From Owenia fusiformis (taxonomy: Eukaryota; Annelida; Polychaeta; Sabellida; Oweniidae): 64,000 nucleotides of DNA. This document shows, piece by piece, positions 1-9,629 of the stretch (the stretch's first letter is position 1; every line of letters starts with the position of its first letter). Location: positions 9,952,842 through 10,016,841 of the forward strand of contig CAIIXF020000011.1 in the NCBI GenBank assembly GCA_903813345.2, in the 5' to 3' direction. The notes under the pieces are model-generated. The model was given only the letters and a program-made list of their open reading frames with translations, made no database searches and was not told where the DNA came from. A program made the translations under genes and the position numbers.

Positions 1-960
1 TTTCATGTTGTCCATAAAATATTATTCATAAAAATTGTAATTTCTCTTCATATCAGTATTTAAATGAAAAACATTGCACTGACCAGCAGGAATCGACCCA
101 TGGCCAGCTGGATGAAGGCGAGCATTCTACCACTGAACCATCAGTGCTTTCATGTTGTTACTAAAGTACAATTCATAAAAATAGTAATATCTCTTCATAT
201 AAGTATTTAAATGAAAAATATTGCAGTGACCAGGAATTGAACCATGGCCAGATTGATGACAGGCGAGCATTCTACCACTGAACCATCAGCAAAACATAGC
301 ACTGACCAGGAATTGAACCATGGCCAACTGGATGACAGGCGAGCATTCTACCACTGAACCATCAATGCTTTCGTGTTGTTACTAAAGTACAATTCATAAA
401 AACAGTAATTTCTCTTCATATAAGTATTTATATGAAAAATATTGCACTGACCAGGAATTGAACCATGGCCAGCTGGATGACAGGCGAGCATTCTACCACT
501 GAACCATCAGTGCTGTCATGTTGTAAGTAAAGTATAATTCATAAAAGATGTAGTTTCTCCTCATATAAGTATTTAAATGCAAAACATTGCACTGACCAGG
601 AATTGATCCACTGCCAGCAGGATGACAGGCGATCATTCTACCACTGAACCATCAGTGCTTTCATGTTGTCCCTAAAATATTATTCATAAAAGATGTAGTT
701 TCCCTTCATATCAGTATATAAATGAAAAACATTGCGCTGACAAGAATTCGAACCACTACCATCTGCATGACAGGCGAGCATTGTTCCACTGAACCATCAG
801 TGCTTTCATGTTGTCCCTAAAAAAAATAATTCATAAAAATTGTAAATTATCTTCATATCAGTATTTAAATGAAAAACATTGCACTGTCCATGAATCGACC
901 CATGGCCAGCTGGATGACAGGTTAGCATTCTACCAATGAACCATCAGTGGTTTCATGTTG
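1..960 (-). repeat. tRNA-like tandem array, block 1
   Basis: About seven units of a ~145-bp tandem repeat, starting at or before the window edge. Unit bodies lie at 76-147, 223-290, 299-368, 444-513, 589-658, 734-803 and 881-950. Read on the minus strand, each begins GCACTGATGGTTCAGTGG and ends near TCAGTGC, so the acceptor strands pair. The second and third bodies are almost fused because the AT-rich spacer between them is missing. The block ends at the left inverted terminus of a large foldback element. Some copies have acceptor mismatches, for example GCGCTGA at 734, so many are probably pseudogenes. Confidence 0.85.
444..513 (-). tRNA. tRNA-like unit, representative copy of block 1
   Basis: This is a 70-nt tRNA-like body. 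The 7-nt ends GCACTGA and TCAGTGC are exact complements. The A box reads TGGTTCAGTGG and the B-box region reads GGTTCAATTCC, one base from the canonical GGTTCGANTCC. The 3' side continues CAATATTTTTCAT, so a T5 run lies within a few bases of the acceptor end, as at a Pol III terminator. Length and D arm match tRNA-Gly(GCC) of animals. The position of the Gly anticodon reads GTC, and the anticodon and T stems carry mismatches. Aminoacylation is doubtful; a tRNA-derived repeat or pseudogene is the safer reading. Confidence 0.55.
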
Positions 961-2289
961 TAATACTGGATGAGCGTGGTGTAAAAGTGGTTTTGAAAAA
1001 TAGCAAATTTCTCTTTATGTAGGTATTTTGTAGTTTATGATTTTACATTGATTCTGAAAATACTGGTGTTTAGTTTTTCAGCATTTTGGAAATATTCAGA
1101 TTTATACTCCCCTTGTTTGATTTTGAGGGGGATACTAGGAAGGCCATGTAAAATTCCTAGAATTTACAACCAATCATTTTGATATTTACAGGTAATCATA
1201 TACTTATCATATCCTACAAAAGTCATAAGTTTCATCAAAGTTAGTCAACTGGTTGGTATGGAAACGGAGATCATATGTCAAAAAGTACACAATTTCGTCA
1301 AAATGTAAGACACCCCATGAGACAAAACACATATTATTTTCATGAAATGAGGGAAGAAACACCATAAAAACATTTTAGAAAACTTATTCAGAGTATGTTT
1401 GATAATATTAAATCAACTGCTGTTTTATCTTATCCACACAGTGAAATCTATTGCTCATGATTATATGGCAATGCAAATTAATTTAGAAAAAGGATGTGGC
1501 ACTTTTCCAAAGAATTGTTAACTTGTGTCGAAATTTTTGAAGAAAATAAATAACCAATTGTCCTGTTATTCACAGATATTATTCACATCATTATGTTTGA
1601 CTATCATGGAGAGTTTCATTAGTGTTGGTTTACTGGTTACTATAGTATGCAGATTTATACCCCCTTGGTATGATTTTAATGGGGGTACAATGAAAGCCAT
1701 CTATAATTCCTAGAATATACAGCCAATCATCTTGATATTTACAGGTAATCGTCTACATATCATGTCTTACAACCATGACAATTTTCATCAATGTGTAACA
1801 ATTGGTTACTTTGGAAACATAAATCATTTTTTCAAAAGTACACATTAAGGGAGGTACTATGAAAGCCATATATAATTCCTAGAATATCTAACCAATCATC
1901 TTGTTATTGACAGGTAGTTATCTACTCACCATGTTCTTACACTATTACAAATTTCATAAATGCGGGGCAAATGGTTGCTATGGTAACATAAATTATTTGT
2001 TAAGAAGTACACATTAGGGTGTACTATGAAAGCCATTTATAATTCCTTAAATATCAAAACAATCATCATGATATTTACGGACAATCTACTACTAATCATG
2101 TCCTACCATGATGACAAGTTTCATCAATGTGGGTCAAATGTGGGTAGAAATCTATTTGTTAAAAAAGTACACATTTCGTAAAATGTTAAGACACACCCCA
2201 AGACATTGAAAATTTTCATTAAATTGGGAGGAATTAGCATGAAAACATTTTAGAAAACCTATTTTGAGTATGTCTGATAATATACAGTA

Positions 2290-2870
2290 TAATCAATGGA
2301 TATTTCATCTGGGCCATTTGATGCATTGTATTTGCTTATGATAATAAAACTATGCAGAATGCGGCTGTCACATTATGCGTAGGGACATAGTAAATTATGA
2401 GCTGATCTTACTTAGTCATCTTTTATATCATTTGCATCAAAATCCTCATTCATAGATCTTTCAATGTCTACTTCTGTCAAAGCATCCGTTGCAATCTTTA
2501 TGTGACTTTATGTCTACGAGATCATCAGGTGGAATGGGTTGGTCTGGCCAATTTGGCTCTATTTTGCCATCAATTAGTTACCACGTCACTTGTGATAAAC
2601 AAACTAAGAGATATATACAACTATTACACCCAATTAAAAATACTGGAAATGCTTCTTAATGAATTCTAAAAACGATGAACAGTTGAAAAAAAACAGCAGA
2701 CATAAAAAAGTTGAGAACAACAGCATGTATTACTCTGAGTGTAAAACATGTCCGTTGATGACCAGTGATGGCAATAAAACGTCCACTGTTGTGATTGATG
2801 AGATGTGATAAGTTTTATGAAATGTTCCCATGCTTATTTCTCCCAAAATGATGAACATATTATGTGCTTA
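2290..2870. other. Unique centre of the foldback element
   Basis: This is the non-palindromic loop between the two long arms. It is AT-rich. The only coding-like signal is the short minus-strand remnant at 2,412-2,580. No promoter or RNA gene was recognised. Confidence 0.5.
2412..2580 (-). pseudogene. Possible C-terminal coding remnant in the foldback element
   Basis: Two short minus-strand frames look protein-like. The upstream one contains EPNWPDQPIPPDDLVDIK. About ten codons later another frame contains ALTEVDIERSMNEDFDAN and ends at a TAA at 2,412. The switch implies a frameshift. The acidic, low-complexity tail could be the C-terminus of a captured exon or of a former transposase. I do not recognise the family, and chance coding resemblance in a short stretch is possible. 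Confidence 0.25.
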
Positions 2871-3380
2871 ATGTCAAAGGTTGCATGAGTCTTAGATTTT
2901 TACGAAAATGTGTACTCTTTTAACAAACGATTTCTGTTACCATAGCAACCAATTTACCAATATTGAAAGCACTTGTTATACTGGTAGGACATGTAGACGG
3001 ATGATTACCCGTAAATATCAAGATGATGGATTGAATATTCTAGGAATTATACATGGCTTTTATAGTACCCCTTAATGTGCACTTTTTAACAAATTATTTC
3101 TGTTACCAGAGCAACCAATTGACCAACATTGATGGCACTTGTCATACTGGTAGGACATGATAAGCAGATGATTACCTGTAAATATAAAGATGATTGATTA
3201 AATATTATGGGAATTATACATAGTACCCCTTAATGTGCACTTTTTAACAAATGATTTCTGTTACCATAACAACCAATTGTTCAACATTGATGGCACTTGT
3301 CATACTGGTAAGACATGATAAGCAGATGATTACCCATAAATATCAAGATGATTAATTGAATATTCTAAGAATTATACATA

Positions 3381-4255
3381 CACTCCCCTCCATAAGTTTG
3401 GCAACCTTTTTTCCCCATCGAACTACGTGTTAAAGCCTCTGTACGTTTGAATTTTTATTTACTTAACCGGCGATGCAATAACTTATAATATTAATGGAAA
3501 CGTAACTTGACTTTATTTCCAATACCTCCAAATTTTCTCAATTTTTTTCCTCAATTACAATAGGTCGAAAATTGATGATAAATTTGATGAATTTTTGAAA
3601 ATCGTCATTCCCATGTATTCCAATGGGAAATGGAGGGTTCGGGGCAAATCAGAAATCAGGATATCTTTTCAGTAAACGATTCAGCAAAAAATATTTGTAT
3701 ATAGAAAATTGAATTGTATAACTTTTTTTAACACTATGTGTTTAGTTTATTTGATGAATATTAAAGTTACAGCGCTTCAAAGTCATTTTTGAAAATAATT
3801 TTTCGCCTCCTGTGTTATTTCAATGGGAGAGGTCTTTTGGAAAACAATTTTGACTTTAAAGCCCTATAACTTTGTTGAACCTGAAGAAACATATCAATTT
3901 TTTGTTAAATAAAGTTAGCAAATTCAATTGCCTGCCTAACTCGTATTTTTGCAAGGACTCGGATGGATCGATATTCTCTCATATGACTTGCGGCAAACCT
4001 ACTATTTCCCATTGGTTAACATGGGAATGTCGATTTTCAAAAATTCATCAAATTCATCATCAATTTTCGACCTATTGTAATTGAGGAAAAAAAATTAGAA
4101 AATTTGGAGGTATTGGAATTAAAGTCAAATTACGTTTCCATCAATAGTATAAGTATTTTCATCGCAGGTTAAGTAAATAAAAATTCAAAGGTAAAGAGGC
4201 GTTAACACGTAGTTCAATAGGGGGAAAAAGGTTGCCAAACTTATGGAGGGGAGTG
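3381..4255 (+). mobile_element. 875-bp foldback MITE, copy 1 (TA target site)
   Basis: The ends are CACTCCCCTCCATAAGTTTG and its reverse complement, flanked by TA at 3,379-3,380 and 4,256-4,257. Neighbouring subunits of the host element give the uninterrupted target (ATTATACATAGTACCCC), so the insertion point is clear. The arms are inverted for at least ~280 bp, and weaker pairing continues towards the centre. TA duplication and the CACTCC...TAAGTTT end are typical of Tc1/mariner-mobilised elements. The 70-codon frame at 3,872-4,084 is part of the arm and not a gene. Copies recur at 25,456 (opposite orientation) and 62,369 (half element). Confidence 0.85.
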
Positions 4256-6196
4256 TAGTATCTCCTTAATGTGTACTTTTTAATAAATTATTTCTGTTAC
4301 CATAGCTACCAAGTGTAAAACATTAATGAAACTTGTCATAGTGGTAGTGCATTATAAGTAGCTGATTATCAAGATGAATGGCTGTATATTATAGGAATTA
4401 TAGATGGCTTTCATTGTACCCCCCCCCTTAAAATCATATCAATGGGGTATAAATCTGTTTACCATAGTAACCAGTAATCCAACACTAATGTAATTTTCCA
4501 TGGTAGTCAAACATAATGATGTGAATAAAATCTGTTAATTTCAGGACAAATGGTTACTTATTTCCTTCAAAAAATTGAACACAAATAAAGAATTCTTTGG
4601 AAAAGTGCCACGTCCCCTTTTTAAATTTACTTGCATTGCCATATAATCATCAGCAATAGATTCCACTATGTGGATAAGATAAAACAGCAGTTGAATTAAT
4701 ATTATCAAATATACTTTGAATAAGTTTTCTAAAATGGTTTCATGGTGTATCCTTCCAATTTCATGAAAGTAATTTGTGTTTTGTCTCATGGGATATCTTA
4801 CATTTTGACGAAAATGTGTACTTTTTAACATATGATCTCCATTTTCACAGCAACCAGTTGATTAACTTTAATGAAACTTATCATACTGGTAGGACATGAT
4901 AAGTACAAGATTACCTGGAAAAATCAAGATGATTGGCTTGATATTCTAGGAATTATATATGTCTTTCCTAGTACCCCCCCCCCCCTTAAAATTACAGCAG
5001 GTGGGTATAAATCTGAATGTTTCCAAAACGCTGAAAAACTAGACACCAATGATTTCAGAATCAATGTATAATAATAAACCACAAATAACCTACATGAAGA
5101 GAAATTTGCTTCTTTTCAAATCCACTTTTACACCACGCTCATCCAGTATAAGTCATAAAAGATGTAGTTTCTTTTCATATCAGTATCTAAATGAAAAACA
5201 TTGCACTGACAAGGAATCGAACAACTGCCAGTTGGATGACAGGTTAGCATTCTACCACTGACCATCAGTGCTTTCATGTTGTAAGTAAAGTACAATTCAT
5301 AAAAATAGTAATTTCTCTTCATATAAGTATTTAAATGAAAAACATTGCACTGACCAGGAATTGAACCATGGCCAGCTGGATGACAGGCGAGCATTCTACC
5401 ACTTCACCATCAGTGCTATCATGTTGCAAGTAAAGTTTAATTCATAAAAGATGTAGTTTCTCTTCATATCAGTATTTAAATGAAAAACATTGCACTGACC
5501 AGAATTCGAACCACTGCCAGCTGGATGACAGGCGAGCATTCTACCACTGAACCATCAGTGCTTTCATGTTGTCCCTAAAATATTATTCATAAAAGATGTA
5601 GTTTCCCTTCATATCCGTATTTAAATCAAAAACATTGCGCTGACAAGAATTCGAACCACTGCCAGCTGGATGACAGGCGAGCATTCTACCACTGAAAAAT
5701 CAGTCCTTTCATGTTGTCCCTAAAATATAATTCATAAAAATTGTAATTTCTCTTCATATCAGTATTTAAATGAAAAACATTGCACTGACCAGGAATTGAA
5801 CCATGGCCAGCTGGATGACAGGCGAGCATTCTACCACTACACCATCAGTGCTTTCATGTTGCAAGTAAAGTATAATTCATAAAACATGTTGTTTCTCTTC
5901 ATATCAGTATTTAAATGAAAAACATTGCACTGACCAGGAATGACAGGTGAGCATTCTACCACTACACCATCAGTGCTCTCATGTTACAAGTAAAGTATAA
6001 TTCATAAAATATGTAGTTTCTCTTCATATCAGTATTTAAATGTAAAACATTGCACTGACCAGAATTCGAACCACTGCCAGCTAGATGACAGGCGAGCATT
6101 CTACCACTGAACCACCAGTGCTTTCATGTTGTCCCTAAAATATTATTCATAAAATATGTAGTTTCCCTTCATATCAGTATTTAAATGAAAAACATT

Positions 6197-6266
6197 GCAC
6201 TGACAAGAATTCGAACCACTGCCAGCTGGATGACAGGCGAGCATTCTACCACTGAACCATCAGTGC
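6197..6266 (-). tRNA. tRNA-like unit with canonical B box
   Basis: This is a 70-nt body with a perfect 7-bp acceptor stem (GCACTGA/TCAGTGC). The A box is TGGTTCAGTGG and the plus-strand GAATTCGAACC reads as GGTTCGAATTC in the B-box position. The adjacent plus-strand AAAAAC gives a T5 run just 3' of the gene. The anticodon region is CTGTCATCC. Functional status is unknown. Confidence 0.55.
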
Positions 6267-6488
6267 TTTCATGTCGTCCCTAAAACATTATTCATAAAAA
6301 TTGTAATTTTTTTTCATATCAGTATTTAAATAAAAACATTGCACTGACCAGCAGGAATCGACCCATGGGCAGCTGGATGACAGGCGAGCATTCTTCCACT
6401 GAACCATCAGTGCTTTCATGTTGTAAGTAAAATATAATTCATAAAAATGGTCTTTTCTCTTTATATCAGTATTTAAATGAAAAACATT

Positions 6489-6558
6489 GCAGTGACCAGG
6501 AATCGAACCACTGCAAGCTGGATGACAGCTTAGCATTCTACCACTGAACCATCAGTGC
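6489..6558 (-). tRNA. tRNA-like unit with a perfect alternative anticodon hairpin
   Basis: Here the anticodon arm reads AAGCTG-TCATC-CAGCTT, a perfect 6-bp hairpin that most units only approximate. If the innermost pair opens, the 7-nt loop is GTCATCC, with T at the U33 position and CAT (Met-type) at the anticodon. This register is shifted about 2 nt from the Gly template and leaves a very short variable loop. The B box is canonical (GGTTCGATTCC) and the A box is TGGTTCAGTGG. The acceptor stem has one mismatch (3' strand TCACTGC). Confidence 0.5.
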
Positions 6559-7345
6559 TTTCATGTTGTAAGTGAAGTAGAATTCATAAAAATACTAAAT
6601 TCTCTTCATATAAGCATTTAAACAAAAAAACATTGCACTGACCAGGAATTGAACCATGGCCAGCTGGATGACAGGCGAGCATTCTACCACTGAACCATCC
6701 ATACTTTCATGTTGTAACTAAAGTATAATTCATAAAATATGTTATTTCTCTTCATATCAGTATCTAAATGAAAAACATTGCACTGACCAGGAATCGAACC
6801 ACGGCCAGCTGGATGACAGGTTTGCATTCTACCACTACACCATCAGTGCTACCATACTGTAAAATATAATGCATAAAACTAGTAATTTCTCTTCATATAA
6901 GTATTTAAATGAAAAACATTGTACTGACCAGGAATCGACCCATGGCCAGCTGGATGACAGGTGAGCATTCGACCACTGAACCATCAGTGTTTTCATGTTG
7001 TCCCAAAAATTTTATTCATAAAAATTGTAATTTCTCTTCATATAAGTATTTAAATGAAAAACATTGCACCCATGGGCAGCTGGATGACAGGCGAGCATTC
7101 TAAATTTATCTTCATATCAGTATTTAAATGAAAAACATTGCACTGACCAGGAATTGAAACATGGCCAGATGGATGACAGGCGAGCATTCTACCACTGAAC
7201 CATTAGTGCATTCATGTTGTAAATAAAAGTATAATTAATAAAAGATGTAGTTTCTCTTCATATAAGTATTTAAATGCAAAACATTGCACTGACCAGGAAT
7301 TGAGCCATGGCCAGCTGGATTAATTTCTCTTCATATCAGTATTTT

Positions 7346-8410
7346 CAGGGCGTTCATAAAGTTCTTGCAAAAGTGCTCTAAAATTTTGGTATATCAGTCA
7401 ATCTGGCTGATATTTTCACTCAGTATACCTACACTATTCATACATTGAGATCCAAAGTTATAATCAATAGGTCATTGAAGAATAAAAGTTATGGTAGCTA
7501 TAGTCACATGAGTCGGGGGTAGGCGGAGCAGGGAAAAAATGATCTGTTTTGTTTGAATGTTCAAAATGTTTTACCTTGTCCTGTTTACTTCAATAACAGT
7601 ATCTCAAAGAGTATAAGTATTCAAAATAGTGTCCACCATGGTTTAAACACCTCTGCTGTCTTACTAACCATTCCTCAAACAGATGGCGGGACTAATTTGG
7701 AAAGTTTCCTGCGATTGATCTTTGTATGGATGGCGTTTATCAACGTCATCTGATCCTCACTGGATTTGTTCTTGGACGGCCTGATCTAGCATTGTCCTTA
7801 CCATTTGTTCTACCATCAGTAAATGTCTTAGTCAAATGTTTTTTTGACCAAAGCCTCCTTCCCATACACCTTATGAATATCATCAAGAGTTTGTTTTCTT
7901 GTATTTCCCAGTAAAACATACATCCTGATGCTACTGAATATTTGTAATTGTAAATCATCATTTTTTGCTAATTTTGCTGCCATTTTCACAAAAATAAAGT
8001 TGACGCTGCCTTTCACAATGTCCGATGTCATCAACCAACATATGTCACTATGATGCCATCGGTGATGTCATGAATCAAAGAAATTTCAACTATAATGTCA
8101 TCATAGGCATCATTTAGTGCTGAATTGTCAACATTAGCTAGTTTTTTATTTTCGAGTTTACTTTAAAGTATGTTAAAGTTACCTCTAACCCATATCTTTT
8201 GTCTAATTTTTTTCTTTTTTTCAATGAAGCTCTGCCTACCGACTAGTGTTACTATAGCAATCATAACTTTTTTTCCTTCAAGGACCTTTTCATTATAATT
8301 TAGGATCCTAATGTATGAATAGTGTAGGTATAGTGAGTGCGAATTTCAGCCAGATTAACTGAGAAATAAAAAAATTAGAGTACTTTTGCAAGAACTTTAT
8401 GAACGCCCTG
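7346..8410 (-). mobile_element. mariner-derived element, copy 1 (complete ends)
   Basis: It starts CAGGGCGTTCATAAAGTTC, and the right end is the reverse complement, GAACTTTATGAACGCCCTG. Inverted similarity extends roughly 180 bp inward through CTACACTATTCATACATT on both sides. The right flank is TA, consistent with TA target sites; the left flank is TTT, probably mutated. The 1,065-bp body carries a minus-strand mariner transposase N-terminal remnant but no catalytic domain, so it is non-autonomous. Confidence 0.8.
7681..8034 (-). pseudogene. mariner transposase N-terminal remnant, copy 1
   Basis: The minus-strand frame from 8,034 carries SIRMYVLLGNTRKQTLDDIH followed by KVYGKEAL, which matches the N-terminal helix-turn-helix region of mariner transposases. 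The frame breaks near a T7 run around 7,840. The next frame carries FTDGRTNGKDNARSGRPRT, the linker and GRPR AT-hook-like motif that follows the first HTH in this family. A third frame (DDVDKRHP) continues briefly before sequence resemblance is lost. The DD(D/E) catalytic domain is absent. The product would have bound element ends. With at least two frameshifts it is not expected to make protein. Confidence 0.7.
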
Positions 8411-9170
8411 TAAATAAAAAACCTTGCGCTGACCAGGAATCGACCCATGGCGAGCTGGATGACAGGTTTGCATTCTACTACTACACCATCAGTGCTTCCA
8501 TGTTGTAAGTAAAGTATAATTCATAAAAGATGTAGTTTCTCTTCATATCAGTATCTAAATAAAAAAAATTGCACTGACCAGGAATCGAGCCACTGCCAGC
8601 TGGATGACAGGTTAGCATTCAACCACTGAACCATCAGTGCATTCATGTTAGAAGTAAAGTACAATTCATAAAAATAGTAATTTCTCTTCATATAAGTATT
8701 TAAATGAAAAACATTGCACCGACCAGGAATCGACCCATGGCCAGCTGGAAGACAGGTTAGCATTCTACCACTGAACCATCAGTTCTTTCATGTTGTCCCT
8801 AAAATATAATTCTTAAAAATTGTAATTTTTCTTCTTGTTATTATTTAAATGAAAAACCTTGCGCTGACCAAGAATCGACCCATGGCAAGCTGGATGACAG
8901 GTTAGCATTCTACCACTGAACCATCAGTGCTTCCATACTGAAATATAATGCATTAAACTAGTAATTTCTCTTCATATCAGTATTTAAATGAAAAACATTG
9001 CACTGACCAGGAATCGAACGACGGCTGGCTTGATGACAGGTTAGCATTCTACCACTGAACCATCAGTGCTTCCATACTGTAAAATATAATGCATAAAACT
9101 AGTAATTTCTCTTCATATAAGTATTAGAATGAAAAACATTGAACTGACCAGGAATCGAACAATGGCCAGT
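8411..9170 (-). repeat. tRNA-like tandem array, block 3
   Basis: Six minus-strand units with bodies at 8426-8495, 8571-8640, 8716-8785, 8861-8930, 9000-9069 and a truncated last one from 9141. The last is cut within its T-arm region, where a retroelement fragment begins (GGCCAG followed by TATGGAGCAC). Spacers include the CATACTGTAAAATATAATGC type, seen here for the second time after 6,850. Confidence 0.8.
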
Positions 9171-9623
9171 ATGGAGCACAACCCCAGCGCCTATTCTGAT
9201 CTGAGAACATATAGAGCACACATTCAGGAATGCGACAAGAAATTCCAATGGTCAGCTGTATCACAATATGACATCCGTTTTAGACTGAAATTAGGGGCCG
9301 CAAAATCATTTGCGTTTGGTAATTTGGATACATTCTTATATACCACTATATTAGACGCATCTGCAGTCAAACATGTTGCCATTAAGTGTTACAGGTGAAA
9401 AGGAGATCATCAAGTGTCTAAATGTCCATTTCTCGAGACGAATAAGGTGGAGACGGCGGAGAAAAATGAGAAACCGAAAGGCACAGGAAATATTAGTGGA
9501 GAAATTTGTAACAAATTCCAAACTGGAGAATGTACTTTCGGAAATCGTTGTTTTAGAAAACACGTCTGCAAAAATTGCAAAGTTGGCCTGTTGCCATACG
9601 CCAAATGTGATTGTTCAAAGTAA
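9163..9623 (+). pseudogene. gag-like protein with zinc knuckle and CCCH finger, interrupted
   Basis: This frame encodes a gag-like protein of roughly 150 codons. An N-terminal helical region (YSDLRTYRAHIQECDKKFQ, then QYDIRFRLKL) is followed by CYR-stop-KGDHQVSKC, a C-X2-C-X3-H-X4-C zinc knuckle whose second Cys codon is TGA (9,396-9,398). Downstream, CNKFQTGEC-TFGNRC-FRKH forms a C-X7-C-X5-C-X3-H finger, followed by VCKNC. A TAA ends the frame at 9,623. Family members bind template RNA for particle assembly. The start is not preserved; the ATG at 9,129 lies in the flanking tRNA repeat. The stop inside the knuckle and the truncated 5' end make it a pseudogene. Confidence 0.6.
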
Positions 9624-9629
9624 AACAGA

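Larger units (their letters stand above)
964..5148. mobile_element. 4.2-kb foldback element with ~1.3-kb inverted arms
   Basis: The left end (from 964) TACTGGATGAGCGTGGTG is the reverse complement of the right end at 5,148. The flanking TAA at 961-963 and 5,149-5,151 looks like a 3-bp target duplication in a tRNA-array spacer. The left arm (964 to ~2,290) is matched inversely by the right arm (~2,870 to 5,148), after removal of an 875-bp MITE at 3,381-4,255. Inside each arm, ~140-bp tandem subunits recur, each with a TTGATATTTACAGGTAATC-like core and a TTAAAAAGTACACATT-like word. There are four or five per arm. The element is about 3.3 kb without the MITE. No transposase was recognised. TAA duplication suggests a PIF/Harbinger-type enzyme, but this is inference. 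Confidence 0.75.
5152..7345 (-). repeat. tRNA-like tandem array, block 2
   Basis: About sixteen minus-strand units at ~145-bp spacing. Complete bodies include 5347-5416, 5492-5561, 5637-5706, 5782-5851, 6052-6121, 6197-6266, 6489-6558, 6780-6849 and 6921-6990. Truncated ones lie near 5927-5976 (middle deleted), 7066-7102 and 7286-7320. Adjacent spacers differ in type, with GTAAGTAAAG and GTCCCTAAAA versions alternating. The last unit is cut after CCAGCTGGAT and runs straight into a mariner-derived element. Confidence 0.85.

Noticed and set aside
1525-5261. Open frames of 62-96 codons in and beside the foldback element
   Set aside because: They fall inside inverted arms, the MITE or tRNA-like units; none has a recognisable domain and none is supported by conservation between the arms.
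5152-7345. CRISPR-like appearance of regularly spaced repeats
   Set aside because: Spacers are themselves repeated and the period is ~145 bp with a tRNA-like body; the context is eukaryotic. There are no cas genes.
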